From an uncultured Dehalococcoidia bacterium (lineage in GTDB: Bacteria > Chloroflexota > Dehalococcoidia > Lucifugimonadales > GCA-2712585), in assembly GCA_913052045.1 (NCBI GenBank), contig CAJXDJ010000057.1, positions 1 through 6,081 of the forward strand: 6,081 nucleotides of DNA, in the 5' to 3' direction. Below the pieces are notes generated by a model, which saw only the letters and a program-made list of their open reading frames with translations, searched no databases and was not told where the DNA came from. A program made the position numbers and the translations under genes. How positions within the stretch are numbered: the first letter of the stretch is position 1; every line of letters starts with the position of its first letter. Shown piece by piece: positions 1 through 5,751 of this stretch.

Positions 1-611
1 GAGGGCATTTTCAAACCCTCTCTTAAAAACCAACGCATCATGCCTTTTCCTGCGGTGGTTAGTGCAATGTCTAGTATGACTGGAAAGTCACCACCGGTTG
101 GAGCTCCCATAGCCCATGGATTCGTTCCTACTCGGCCTTCCGATCCACCCCAAGGGGCCATTTCGGGTCCAGCATTGGTCATAGCAATACCTATGCAACC
201 ACTATTTATCGCTCTTCTTACATGAACTGCCGACGACCCGTAGTGGGTGCTATTTCTCATTATCACCGTTCCTATGCCCATTGACTTAGATTTCTTAACA
301 GCTAAATCCATAGCCCTCTGGCCCATGACGGCACCGAGGCCGTTGTGGGCGTCTACCAAAGCCAATGCAGGAGATTCTTTGATGATTTCCATCTGGGCAC
401 CTATATTTGTCCACCGCTTGTTTATTCGTTCTAAATATATTGGGAGTCGGCGTACTCCTTGGCCCTGACCAGGCAGGCATCTTAACTCACTTTGAATAAG
501 GCCGTCTGAAAACAAAGTGGCCTCTTCTTCTGAACAACCCATCGCTCGTAAACAGTCAAATGAAAATCGAGTGAGAGTCTCTACTGGAACAGTGACAAGA
601 TCTATCGGCAT
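1..611 (-). CDS. Ldh2-family malate/lactate-type dehydrogenase, N-terminal 203 residues (partial)
   Basis: Seen: an open frame of 203 codons runs off the left edge; family proteins are about 330-360 residues, so the C-terminal third is missing. The translation shows VRRLPIYLERI (about 53-63), NSTHYGSSAVH (120-130), APWGGSEGRVGTNPWAMGAP (152-171) and LDIALTTAGKG (180-190). These are landmarks of the Ldh2 fold (malate/L-lactate, ureidoglycolate and diketogulonate reductases), which uses NAD(P) without a Rossmann domain. His123 in STHYG matches the active-site His described for ureidoglycolate dehydrogenase. The ATG at 611 is supported by GAGGA (616-620) four bases upstream and by MPIDLVTVPVETL, a normal family N-terminus; the frame stays open upstream to 738, but that part resembles another protein. 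Odd: the usual GHxSHG segment reads CLPGQGQG (45-52), so its His is absent. Substrate unknown. Family assignment is firm; it is the last gene of a minus-strand run. Confidence 0.88.
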   Translation of the reverse strand, partial: MPIDLVTVPVETLTRFSFDCLRAMGCSEEEATLFSDGLIQSELRCLPGQGQGVRRLPIYLERINKRWTNIGAQMEIIKESPALALVDAHNGLGAVMGQRAMDLAVKKSKSMGIGTVIMRNSTHYGSSAVHVRRAINSGCIGIAMTNAGPEMAPWGGSEGRVGTNPWAMGAPTGGDFPVILDIALTTAGKGMMRWFLREGLKMP

Positions 612-1240
612 TACGTCCTCACATAAGGTTTTCTTCGCAGCGTTGTAAAGTGTATCTATGCCGTTTGTATATGGCAAGACGAAAAGCGGATAGTTACCCA
701 AGCACAAAGTTGAAATGGTACCTACCAGAAAATTGGATCAATAATATAATCCTGGGACCGTTGTTTTATGAGTTTCGTTGGTCTTTATACATAATGAAGG
801 TAGGGTGATACGAAATGACGTAAAATCCTCTCACGTGGCCCGGTATTCATTCGATAATTGGCTGACTTAATGCAGAGTATGAACAAGAGTACGGACAAAA
901 CTTTTATGGATGTGACAAATAATCGATATAACTGTCCTTGGCCCGTGAACTGGATTTCTAATCGGAAGCTAGCATTGTTGGCTTGGGCCGGTTTTTGGTT
1001 ATAAAAATACCCAAATGAAAAAAATGATAGTACAACTGTCATAGCAGCACCCATCATTTAGAAAGATAATGGAACTGGTGGGTCGTATCGATCACTAAAA
1101 CCATGGGCGAGCACTACATCGGGTTTTAAGTCCACTAAAACTCTACAGGTAATTGTCGCTAAAAATATTGAAATCCTATTGTGAGTAATCACTTTTACAT
1201 TAAATTTAAGGGAAATCAGGCCAGGGTAAACAAGGCCCAA
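612..1240 (-). pseudogene. Decayed membrane protein with HGFxxRYDxPVPL motif ('fenitrothion hydrolase'-type)
   Basis: Seen: one frame gives a signal-peptide-like stretch (possible GTG start at 1192) ending VVLA, then HGFSDRYDPPVPLSF, a TAA at 1058-1060, and in the same frame MMGAAMTVVLSFFSFGYF. It continues with LYRLFVTSIKVLSVLLFIL and NTGPRERILRHF, stopping at 785. A different frame (about 722-625) then reads GTISTLCLGNYPLF and DTLYNAAKKTL. From memory, a bacterial multi-pass membrane family often labelled 'fenitrothion hydrolase' has the same order: HGFGxRYDxPxPLxLYxxGA, xVLSVxLFLLV, an N-x-PT-WI segment, then GNxWxLxNPWxxLF. If so, the TAA replaced a Tyr codon, and at least one frameshift follows. 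Downstream parts of the family are gone and the Ldh2 gene starts where the similarity ends. Family identity is inferred; the broken state is seen. Alternatively two tiny real ORFs exist (1240-1058 and 1057-785), which I think unlikely. Confidence 0.55.
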
Positions 1241-1283
1241 GTTGTATAGGTTTAGGGATTATGGACAAATGAGTTACCCAGAT

Positions 1284-1472
1284 CTACGGAATTGTAACAA
1301 CCCTACCGTCGTGTGAACCTGTTTCTCCATTAAAAACTTCCACTGCATTTTGATGTATTCCATTGGCGTAGACATCTTCTGGGTGTAAAACAGTGGTCAA
1401 AACTACTAATATACCCAACCACGGAAAAAAAGCCCAAATAGGTCGTGTGGCTACCGTATAAAGATGGAGGCC
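1284..1472 (-). pseudogene. Remnant of a small exported or membrane-anchored protein
   Basis: Seen: a 62-codon open stretch with no ATG or GTG near its beginning and a TAG at 1284-1286. It has a hydrophobic helix (WAFFPWLGILVVLTTVL, about residues 13-29) followed by HPEDVYA, which would suit a signal-peptidase site, and then NAVEVFNGETGSHDGRVVTIP. After the TAG the same frame reads IWVTHLSIIPKP. A pattern of T-G-x(3)-G-R-V-V-T-x-P followed by V-x-x-H-L-S-I is reminiscent of exported beta-sandwich domains of the YtkA/FixH-like kind, but that is a weak resemblance. It lies just downstream of the 118-aa gene and just upstream of the decayed membrane protein, on the same strand, so the two may once have been an operon. 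The lack of a start and the internal stop argue that it is dead. Confidence 0.35.
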
Positions 1473-1491
1473 TTAACTGGCAAGATTTATA

Positions 1492-1848
1492 CTATTTTTT
1501 TCCCGCAGATTTCTTATTTGCCGCTCTAAATGCCTTCATAGGGTCTACGGGCCTAATGTCTTTAAGAAATATTTGTCCTTTCTTTTCAATCTTTCCCTGG
1601 AACCAGACAGCTTTACTTCCTTCCAATTCATCATAATTGGCATTATCACTGTCCCCGCCCATGGCCGTTGGTTTGTAAACTCTTACAAGTCTTACGGGCC
1701 TCAAGGCATAGCTCCCAGGCTTTTCCGCGGTTTTGAGTTGATCGACCTCTTCAGTGGTGAGTTTGTACTGAGACTGCAGAGCCTCCCTAATTCCTGTTGA
1801 AATCTTCCCGGTGCTAGATAAGCCTAATATTCTTTTAAGAAACTCCAT
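1492..1848 (-). CDS. Small conserved-looking hypothetical protein, 118 aa
   Basis: I do not recognise a named family. The protein is soluble and charged, with no signal peptide or membrane segment. It opens with MEFLKRILGLSSTGKIS and a helical stretch, REALQSQYKLTTEEVDQLKT (about 21-40), that looks like a short helix-turn-helix-sized pair of helices. The middle, ALRPVRLVRVYKP (48-60), and the late part, VWFQGKIEKKGQIFLKDIRP (81-100), read as beta-strands, and the tail is Lys/Ala-rich and basic (AANKKSAGKK). A strong Shine-Dalgarno, AAGAGGAG, ends four bases before the ATG, and a plausible promoter lies further upstream, which supports expression. It follows the antiporter gene by 98 bases on the same strand and precedes decayed genes. 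Function cannot be assigned. It is probably real because of the start signals, ordinary amino-acid composition and good length for its position. Confidence 0.7.
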   Translation of the reverse strand: MEFLKRILGLSSTGKISTGIREALQSQYKLTTEEVDQLKTAEKPGSYALRPVRLVRVYKPTAMGGDSDNANYDELEGSKAVWFQGKIEKKGQIFLKDIRPVDPMKAFRAANKKSAGKK

Positions 1849-1852
1849 GCTG

Positions 1853-1860
1853 CTCCTCTT
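1853..1860 (-). promoter_or_regulatory. Strong Shine-Dalgarno of the 118-aa gene
   Basis: On the minus strand AAGAGGAG ends four bases before the ATG at 1848. It is the best ribosome binding site in the window and fixes the start of the 118-aa gene. Confidence 0.7.
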
Positions 1861-1883
1861 TAACCAATACTATCTGGTCCCAT

Positions 1884-1911
1884 GTTATAACAAAGGCCAA
1901 GGATAATTCAA
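1884..1911 (-). promoter_or_regulatory. Candidate sigma70-type promoter for the 118-aa gene
   Basis: On the minus strand TTGAAT (1911-1906) and TATAAC (1889-1884) are separated by 16 bases. Transcription would begin near 1877, giving a leader of about 29 bases that contains the strong Shine-Dalgarno. The boxes lie in the 98-base gap after the antiporter gene, so the small gene may be transcribed on its own. Spacing and sequence are near consensus, but in AT-rich DNA such matches also occur by chance. Confidence 0.35.
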
Positions 1912-1946
1912 TGAACAGGTTTTCAAAACAAGGATTTGGCGGTTTC

Positions 1947-3713
1947 TTACTCTGTCTGTCCCAAAAATGTCCTATGGAAAGCGGATTCTAATACACGGTG
2001 TATCCGTACGGCTATTTTGGATGCGATGATAAACGAGCCCACCAGGATAGCGACTGATATTGGGATTGAAAACCCACCGATGAATAATAGTTTGGAGATA
2101 AACGGAAGACTTAAGAAGGCTAGAGCAAAAGTCATGCTGATAAATAGAACTGACCCTAAGAGTATACTAATTTTATGCTGGTCATTTGATTTATGTTCGA
2201 CATTGTTTTCGATGAGATGACTTGAGAGTTCTAGTGCAAACCTGTTTAGGTATTTCCACATAACAAAAACTGGAGGTATGGCGAGAATAAGTGTAATCAT
2301 TCCCAAAGCGGAACCCCATAATTGATGGCCACCTGGCAGAAGACGGCCAATAATCGAAGAAAACTCCAGGGAAAAGGTCCCGAATGTGATTACTAGAATT
2401 GCTATAGTCAAGTTGATTAAGAATAATTTCCCCAATCTTCGTAGTATATGTGTGTTATTGCGTTGTACTGCCATGAGGGTGTGTAGTGTGCCAACGATGT
2501 TCGTCGCGTTTACTACCTGCCTCTTCACTAAATACGGTGAGTATCTATGCAAAACTCGACTTAAAAGTCCCGATGATTTCGAGATATATGGATACAAGAA
2601 GGATGTTATTGCTGTGGTAACCGCTACGACTGGGTACAACGAGGTGCCTACAGCTCCGTAGTCGGAACCTACCTTCGCCATTGCCAATGAGAACTCCCCA
2701 GTTTGTGGCATACTTGTTCCCACCCGCAATGAAGTTTCTCCAGTGTTTCCTACGATAAAACTTCCTATGGTTCCTGCAGCAATTTTTCCGATAATAAAAA
2801 CAGTCGTCACAAGTAAAGCAGGGCCAATGAACTCTTTGACTAGGGATAAATCAACTAACATTCCTATGGAAACAAAAAACAGTGCAGCGAACATGTCCCT
2901 CACTGGGTGCATCACCTCTTGAATTTCTTTAGAATTCGGTGTATCCCCTAATACCATACCGATCAAGAATGCCCCGACTGCTGCAGAAATCCCTAGTTCT
3001 TGACCAACCAAGGCCAGTCCAAAACAAATAGCTAGTGCCGTTATTAGGAGACTTTCCTTGGAATTCGTTTTGGAGACGAATTTGAGTATTCTCGGAGCAA
3101 AAATAGCACCCAATACTAATGATGACACAGTGAAGATAGACAGTTTCAATAATAATGATCCGATGTCGGCCATGGTGGTGGTGCCAGTTGAGGCGAGGCC
3201 AGACAAAATCGTTAGAAGAATTACTGCTGCAAAATCTTCGACGATTAATATTCCCACGATTAATTGACTGTGTGGCTTGAGTAGGCTGCCTGTATCTCGC
3301 AACATTTTCAAAAGAATAGCAGAACTGCTAATGGCTAGAGCAGATCCTAGAAAGAATGCTTCTGTTGATGTCCAACCTAGCAACAGCCCGAGTTGATAGC
3401 CTATAACGATCATGAAAGAAATCTCAAATAGTCCTACAACGAATATGATTGGGCCTAGGCGTCTAATACGGTCCCATCCGAATTCGAGGCCGGCAGCGAA
3501 AAGTAGTAGAACCAAACCAATATCAGCGAGCCTCCGAATTGTTTCAACGTCTCCCACGGGTGGGTTAGGGAGTGTAAATGGGCCTATAATCAAACCGGCA
3601 AGTAAGTAGCCCAAAATTGGCGGTTGTTTCAGGTGGCGGAAAAGCATCAGTGCTGCTCCAGCCACAGCCATTATTAGGGCAAAATCTTTGACTAGAGTAA
3701 ATTCCGAGTGCAT
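1947..3713 (-). CDS. CPA2-family monovalent cation:proton antiporter, 588 aa
   Basis: An inner-membrane Na+ or K+/H+ exchanger of the KefB/NapA-like CPA2 group (PF00999 fold). Residues 1-380 hold about a dozen membrane helices with family landmarks: QPPILGYLLAGLIIGP (30-45), DIGLVLLLFAAGLEF (64-78), the unwound-helix motif ISSSAILLKML (128-138), the ion-binding VEDF with Glu159-Asp160, AVGAFLIGMVLGDTP (245-259), FFVSIGMLVDL (279-289), Lys310 in a late core helix, and QTGEF (337-341). The Glu-Asp pair differs from the Gln-Asp of KefC and the Asp-Asp of NapA, so ion and charge coupling cannot be read off. Residues about 425-570 add four more hydrophobic segments; no TrkA-N nucleotide-binding domain is present, so KefB/C-like control by NADH or glutathione is not expected. 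The ATG start fits the family N-terminus. No Shine-Dalgarno precedes it, but a TATAAT box sits six bases upstream. It is divergent from queD. Confidence 0.93.
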   Translation of the reverse strand: MHSEFTLVKDFALIMAVAGAALMLFRHLKQPPILGYLLAGLIIGPFTLPNPPVGDVETIRRLADIGLVLLLFAAGLEFGWDRIRRLGPIIFVVGLFEISFMIVIGYQLGLLLGWTSTEAFFLGSALAISSSAILLKMLRDTGSLLKPHSQLIVGILIVEDFAAVILLTILSGLASTGTTTMADIGSLLLKLSIFTVSSLVLGAIFAPRILKFVSKTNSKESLLITALAICFGLALVGQELGISAAVGAFLIGMVLGDTPNSKEIQEVMHPVRDMFAALFFVSIGMLVDLSLVKEFIGPALLVTTVFIIGKIAAGTIGSFIVGNTGETSLRVGTSMPQTGEFSLAMAKVGSDYGAVGTSLYPVVAVTTAITSFLYPYISKSSGLLSRVLHRYSPYLVKRQVVNATNIVGTLHTLMAVQRNNTHILRRLGKLFLINLTIAILVITFGTFSLEFSSIIGRLLPGGHQLWGSALGMITLILAIPPVFVMWKYLNRFALELSSHLIENNVEHKSNDQHKISILLGSVLFISMTFALAFLSLPFISKLLFIGGFSIPISVAILVGSFIIASKIAVRIHRVLESAFHRTFLGQTE

Positions 3714-3719
3714 CTAAAA

Positions 3720-3725
3720 ATTATA
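3720..3725 (-). promoter_or_regulatory. TATAAT box directly before the antiporter start codon
   Basis: Read on the minus strand, TATAAT is followed by TTTTAG and then the ATG at 3713. Transcription would begin at or within a base or two of the start codon, so the mRNA would be leaderless, in keeping with the missing Shine-Dalgarno. I see no good -35 box at the usual distance. Confidence 0.35.
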
Positions 3726-3972
3726 AAGATAAATATTCCCGAGAGCATTGGGGATGAGTAACGGGTCTCATTGATTTAATACAACTGCGTCTACCCGCTG
3801 GATTTGTATGGATGTTACAAAAGATTGTCGTCCTTTAGTTTTGTTCACAAGGGGCTGTAACTTTATCAAGATATTTGTGACAAGATGTCTAATTGGACAA
3901 TTCGGATCCATGGAAACTAAACTTAGTCTCGTATTCTTTTGGGTTTATGATGGAGGCAGAATGGGTTGTTCG

Positions 3973-3978
3973 TATAAT
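3973..3978 (+). promoter_or_regulatory. TATAAT box before queD
   Basis: A perfect -10 hexamer lies 20 bases before the TTG start of queD. Transcription would start near 3985, just before the GGGGG (3986-3990) that could serve as the ribosome binding site. No clear -35 element is seen, so this is a candidate only. Confidence 0.35.
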
Positions 3979-3998
3979 GATTTATGGGGGTAGATTAG

Positions 3999-4412
3999 TT
4001 GGCAGAATACAGAATCACTAAGATCATAAAGTTTTGCTATGGTCACAGATTGTTAAATTACGATGGGAAATCCAAAAATTTGCATGGCCATAATGCCTAC
4101 GTTGAAATCGATGTGGCCAGCAAGAGTTTAGATGGGCGGGGAATGGTCGCCAGTTTTGGTTCGCTTAAAGAAGCAATTGAAACTTGGGTGCAAGATAATT
4201 TTGACCATCAGGTTATCTTGATTGACTCTGATCCGATCGGTCATCCCCTGGAGGATCTTGGACAGATGGTAAATATGCTAACGGTCAATCCTACCTCGGA
4301 AAATCTTGCTAAAATATTATTTATGGTTACACAAGATATGGGATTTGATGTTTCTGAAGTTCGGTTTTGGGAAACTCCAACTAGTTGTGGTTCTTATAGC
4401 GGTGGTAATTGA
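3999..4412 (+). CDS. queD: QueD/PTPS-family protein (6-carboxytetrahydropterin synthase-like) with Ser for catalytic Cys
   Basis: Family role: QueD turns 7,8-dihydroneopterin triphosphate into 6-carboxytetrahydropterin for queuosine/7-deazapurine synthesis; relatives make 6-pyruvoyl-tetrahydropterin or, as PTPS-III, a folate precursor. Seen in 137 residues: zinc ligands His16 (CYGHRL), His29 and His31 (LHGHN); Asp69-His70 (FDHQ) of the catalytic relay; NPTSENLA (97-104); and Glu125 in WETPTS for pterin binding. The catalytic Cys normally four residues before HGH is Ser25 (codon TCC at 4071-4073, one base from TGC), and the Glu of PTPS-III motifs is not there either. The usual MVxDF reads MVASF. 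The TTG start is chosen because MAEYRITKIIKFCYGHRLL matches family N-termini and GGGGG lies eight bases upstream. folE, 111 bases downstream, makes its substrate. Fold is certain; QueD activity is doubtful, and the symbol marks the family. Confidence 0.85.
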   Translation: MAEYRITKIIKFCYGHRLLNYDGKSKNLHGHNAYVEIDVASKSLDGRGMVASFGSLKEAIETWVQDNFDHQVILIDSDPIGHPLEDLGQMVNMLTVNPTSENLAKILFMVTQDMGFDVSEVRFWETPTSCGSYSGGN

Positions 4413-4441
4413 AATGCAATTTGCCCCTGGATAGTTTCGTT

Positions 4442-4474
4442 ATCTAATCGGGTTTAAAATTATTCCGATTAGAT
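4442..4474 (+). terminator. Inverted repeat between queD and folE (weak terminator or operator)
   Basis: ATCTAATCGG (4442-4451) and CCGATTAGAT (4465-4474) are perfect 10-base complements around a 13-base AT-rich loop. It sits 30 bases after the queD stop and 50 before folE. The following TATTGT is not a proper T-run and the stem is AT-rich, so it is a poor intrinsic terminator. A dimeric regulator site or mRNA-stability hairpin is equally possible. Confidence 0.4.
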
Positions 4475-4523
4475 TATTGTAGGTAGGATTTGATACAGCA
4501 ATTCGTATATAGCGAGATAGTAA

Positions 4524-5150
4524 ATGCGTAATAGAAATGAACAGGTTGGAAAACTGACGGGGCTCTTACGCCAGGTTTTAGAAACTTTGGGAGAGGATTT
4601 AGATCGGAATGGTTTAAAACGTACTCCCGAGCGATGGGCAAAAGCCCTTTTGACATATACGGAGGGAGTAGGGGTGAACCCGGAAGAACATCTTAGTGTA
4701 ACTTTTGGCCATGAGGGAAGGGACCATTCTGAACAGGTTGATGACATGATCATCCTTGATAATATTCATTTTACGTCAACCTGCGAACATCATATGGCTC
4801 CCTTCTCTGGAGTCGTTCACATAGGGTACGTACCTGATCCCGATAATTATAGAATTATCGGATTATCAAAGTTATCTAGAGTCGTGGATGTTTTTTCTAA
4901 GAGACTACAGATTCAGGAGCGTTTGACCGAGGAAATAGCTTTGGCTATTTATTCCAGTCTTGCTCCATTGGGTGTCATAGTAATGGTTCAAGGTTTACAT
5001 TACTGTATGGTTCAACGTGGAGTGCAACAACCTAGGTCAACGGCAGTTACGACCTCCCGCTGTGGTGTATTCTCCATAGATAAGGATTTGGAGAATAAAT
5101 TTCAAAATTATTTGCTAATGCGCATGGATCTTCCCGGGTCATTACCCTGA
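4524..5150 (+). CDS. folE: GTP cyclohydrolase I (FolE), 208 aa
   Basis: Cytoplasmic zinc enzyme, a homodecamer in known members, that opens the GTP ring to give 7,8-dihydroneopterin triphosphate, the entry to folate, tetrahydropterin and queuosine pathways. Seen: GLKRTPERWAKAL (30-42), STCEHHMAPFSG (85-96) with zinc ligands Cys87 and His90 and catalytic His89, IIGLSKLSRVVDVFSKRLQI (111-130), QERLTEEIA (131-139), and HYCMVQRGV (159-167) with the third zinc ligand Cys161. These correspond to Cys110, His113 and Cys181 of the E. coli enzyme, so it should be a type IA, zinc-dependent enzyme. Length is typical. The ATG start fits, though the ribosome binding site (GCGAGATAG) is weak. queD lies upstream with an inverted repeat between them, and a membrane protein begins 17 bases after the stop, suggesting co-transcription. 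The pairing with a QueD/PTPS protein says these genes serve one pterin route. Confidence 0.96.
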   Translation: MRNRNEQVGKLTGLLRQVLETLGEDLDRNGLKRTPERWAKALLTYTEGVGVNPEEHLSVTFGHEGRDHSEQVDDMIILDNIHFTSTCEHHMAPFSGVVHIGYVPDPDNYRIIGLSKLSRVVDVFSKRLQIQERLTEEIALAIYSSLAPLGVIVMVQGLHYCMVQRGVQQPRSTAVTTSRCGVFSIDKDLENKFQNYLLMRMDLPGSLP

Positions 5151-5167
5151 ACTAGCTGTGCCTAGAA

Positions 5168-5713
5168 ATGCTGACGCTTGAAGAATTCATTATAGCCCTA
5201 GTCCGGATTGCCGGGTCGGTTCCTGTACTCCGTTGGGCGTTCGTTGGCGCAGTCCTCGCTATTCTATTTGATCTTTCAGACCTGTTTCTTAAAAACCTTA
5301 TCGACTTAGGAGGTGTGACTAACTACCAAACGTTTGATAAATGGTTAGATTTAGTTTACATGAGCGCTTTTCTATTGGTGGCAATGAAATGGAATGGAAT
5401 CATTAGGCAACTCACTGTTTCCTTGTTCATTTTCAGAATGATTGGATTCGTGATTTTCGAATTTACCGGAAATAGGGAGATTCTTCAATATTTTCCCAAC
5501 GTGTTTGAATTTTGGTTTTTGGCTGTGGCTGGTATCAAGTGTTTTAAGGCAGATTTTCATTTCTCAAATAAAGCTATTGGAGCAATATTGCTTATTGTTT
5601 TCCCTCTAAAATTGTTCCAAGAATATGTCCTGCATACGGGTAAATGGCTTGATGGGTTTACAGCAGTGGAAGCGGTTCAAACAATGGTGGATTGGCTTAC
5701 TTCAATATTCTAG
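5168..5713 (+). CDS. Five-helix integral membrane protein of unknown function, 181 aa
   Basis: I do not recognise a named family. Hydrophobic segments sit at about 20-36, 58-74, 80-98, 111-126 and 136-152, so it is likely a cytoplasmic-membrane protein with five helices. Features that look like conserved motifs are FDLSDLFLKNLIDLGG (34-49), NYQTFDKWLDLVYM (52-65), FRMIGFVIFEFTGNRE (89-104) and QYFPNVFEFWFL (107-118). They hold acidic and aromatic residues inside or beside helices, which is unusual for a simple structural helix bundle. There is no signal peptide cleavage site. It starts 17 bases after folE and ends 38 bases before the M20 peptidase gene, so all three are probably on one transcript. 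Context could suggest a link to pterin or queuosine-precursor handling, but it does not resemble the known QueT or YhhQ transporters as I remember them, and the neighbourhood may be accidental. Confidence 0.8.
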   Translation: MLTLEEFIIALVRIAGSVPVLRWAFVGAVLAILFDLSDLFLKNLIDLGGVTNYQTFDKWLDLVYMSAFLLVAMKWNGIIRQLTVSLFIFRMIGFVIFEFTGNREILQYFPNVFEFWFLAVAGIKCFKADFHFSNKAIGAILLIVFPLKLFQEYVLHTGKWLDGFTAVEAVQTMVDWLTSIF

Positions 5714-5751
5714 AATACTATAAACGGTACAATGACATATATTGGAGTGCT

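Larger units (their letters stand above)
3714..3998. other. Divergent intergenic region between the antiporter and queD
   Basis: 285 bases with a -10-like box near each end. A six-base inverted repeat, ATACAA (3779-3784) and TTGTAT (3804-3809), lies in the middle and could be an operator, though such a short match means little. I looked for a preQ1 or THF-type riboswitch ahead of queD and saw no recognisable core. A 61-codon open frame (3808-3993) has no recognisable protein features and looks like chance. Confidence 0.4.

Noticed and set aside
247..480. Open frames on both strands (247-468 plus, 480-295 minus)
   Set aside because: They overlap the Ldh2 coding frame, which carries clear family motifs; these are out-of-frame shadows.
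3808..3993. 61-codon plus-strand frame just before queD
   Set aside because: No domain, no signal peptide, odd composition and no convincing ribosome binding site; it also contains the TATAAT box proposed for queD.
3714..3998. preQ1 riboswitch upstream of queD
   Set aside because: I could not find the preQ1 aptamer core (paired GG-T and CTA segments with an A-rich tail) in this region.
5692..5751. Upstream ATG for the M20 fragment
   Set aside because: It overlaps the end of the 181-aa gene and adds 20 residues unlike M20 N-termini; the ATG at 5752 has GGAG in front and fits the family.
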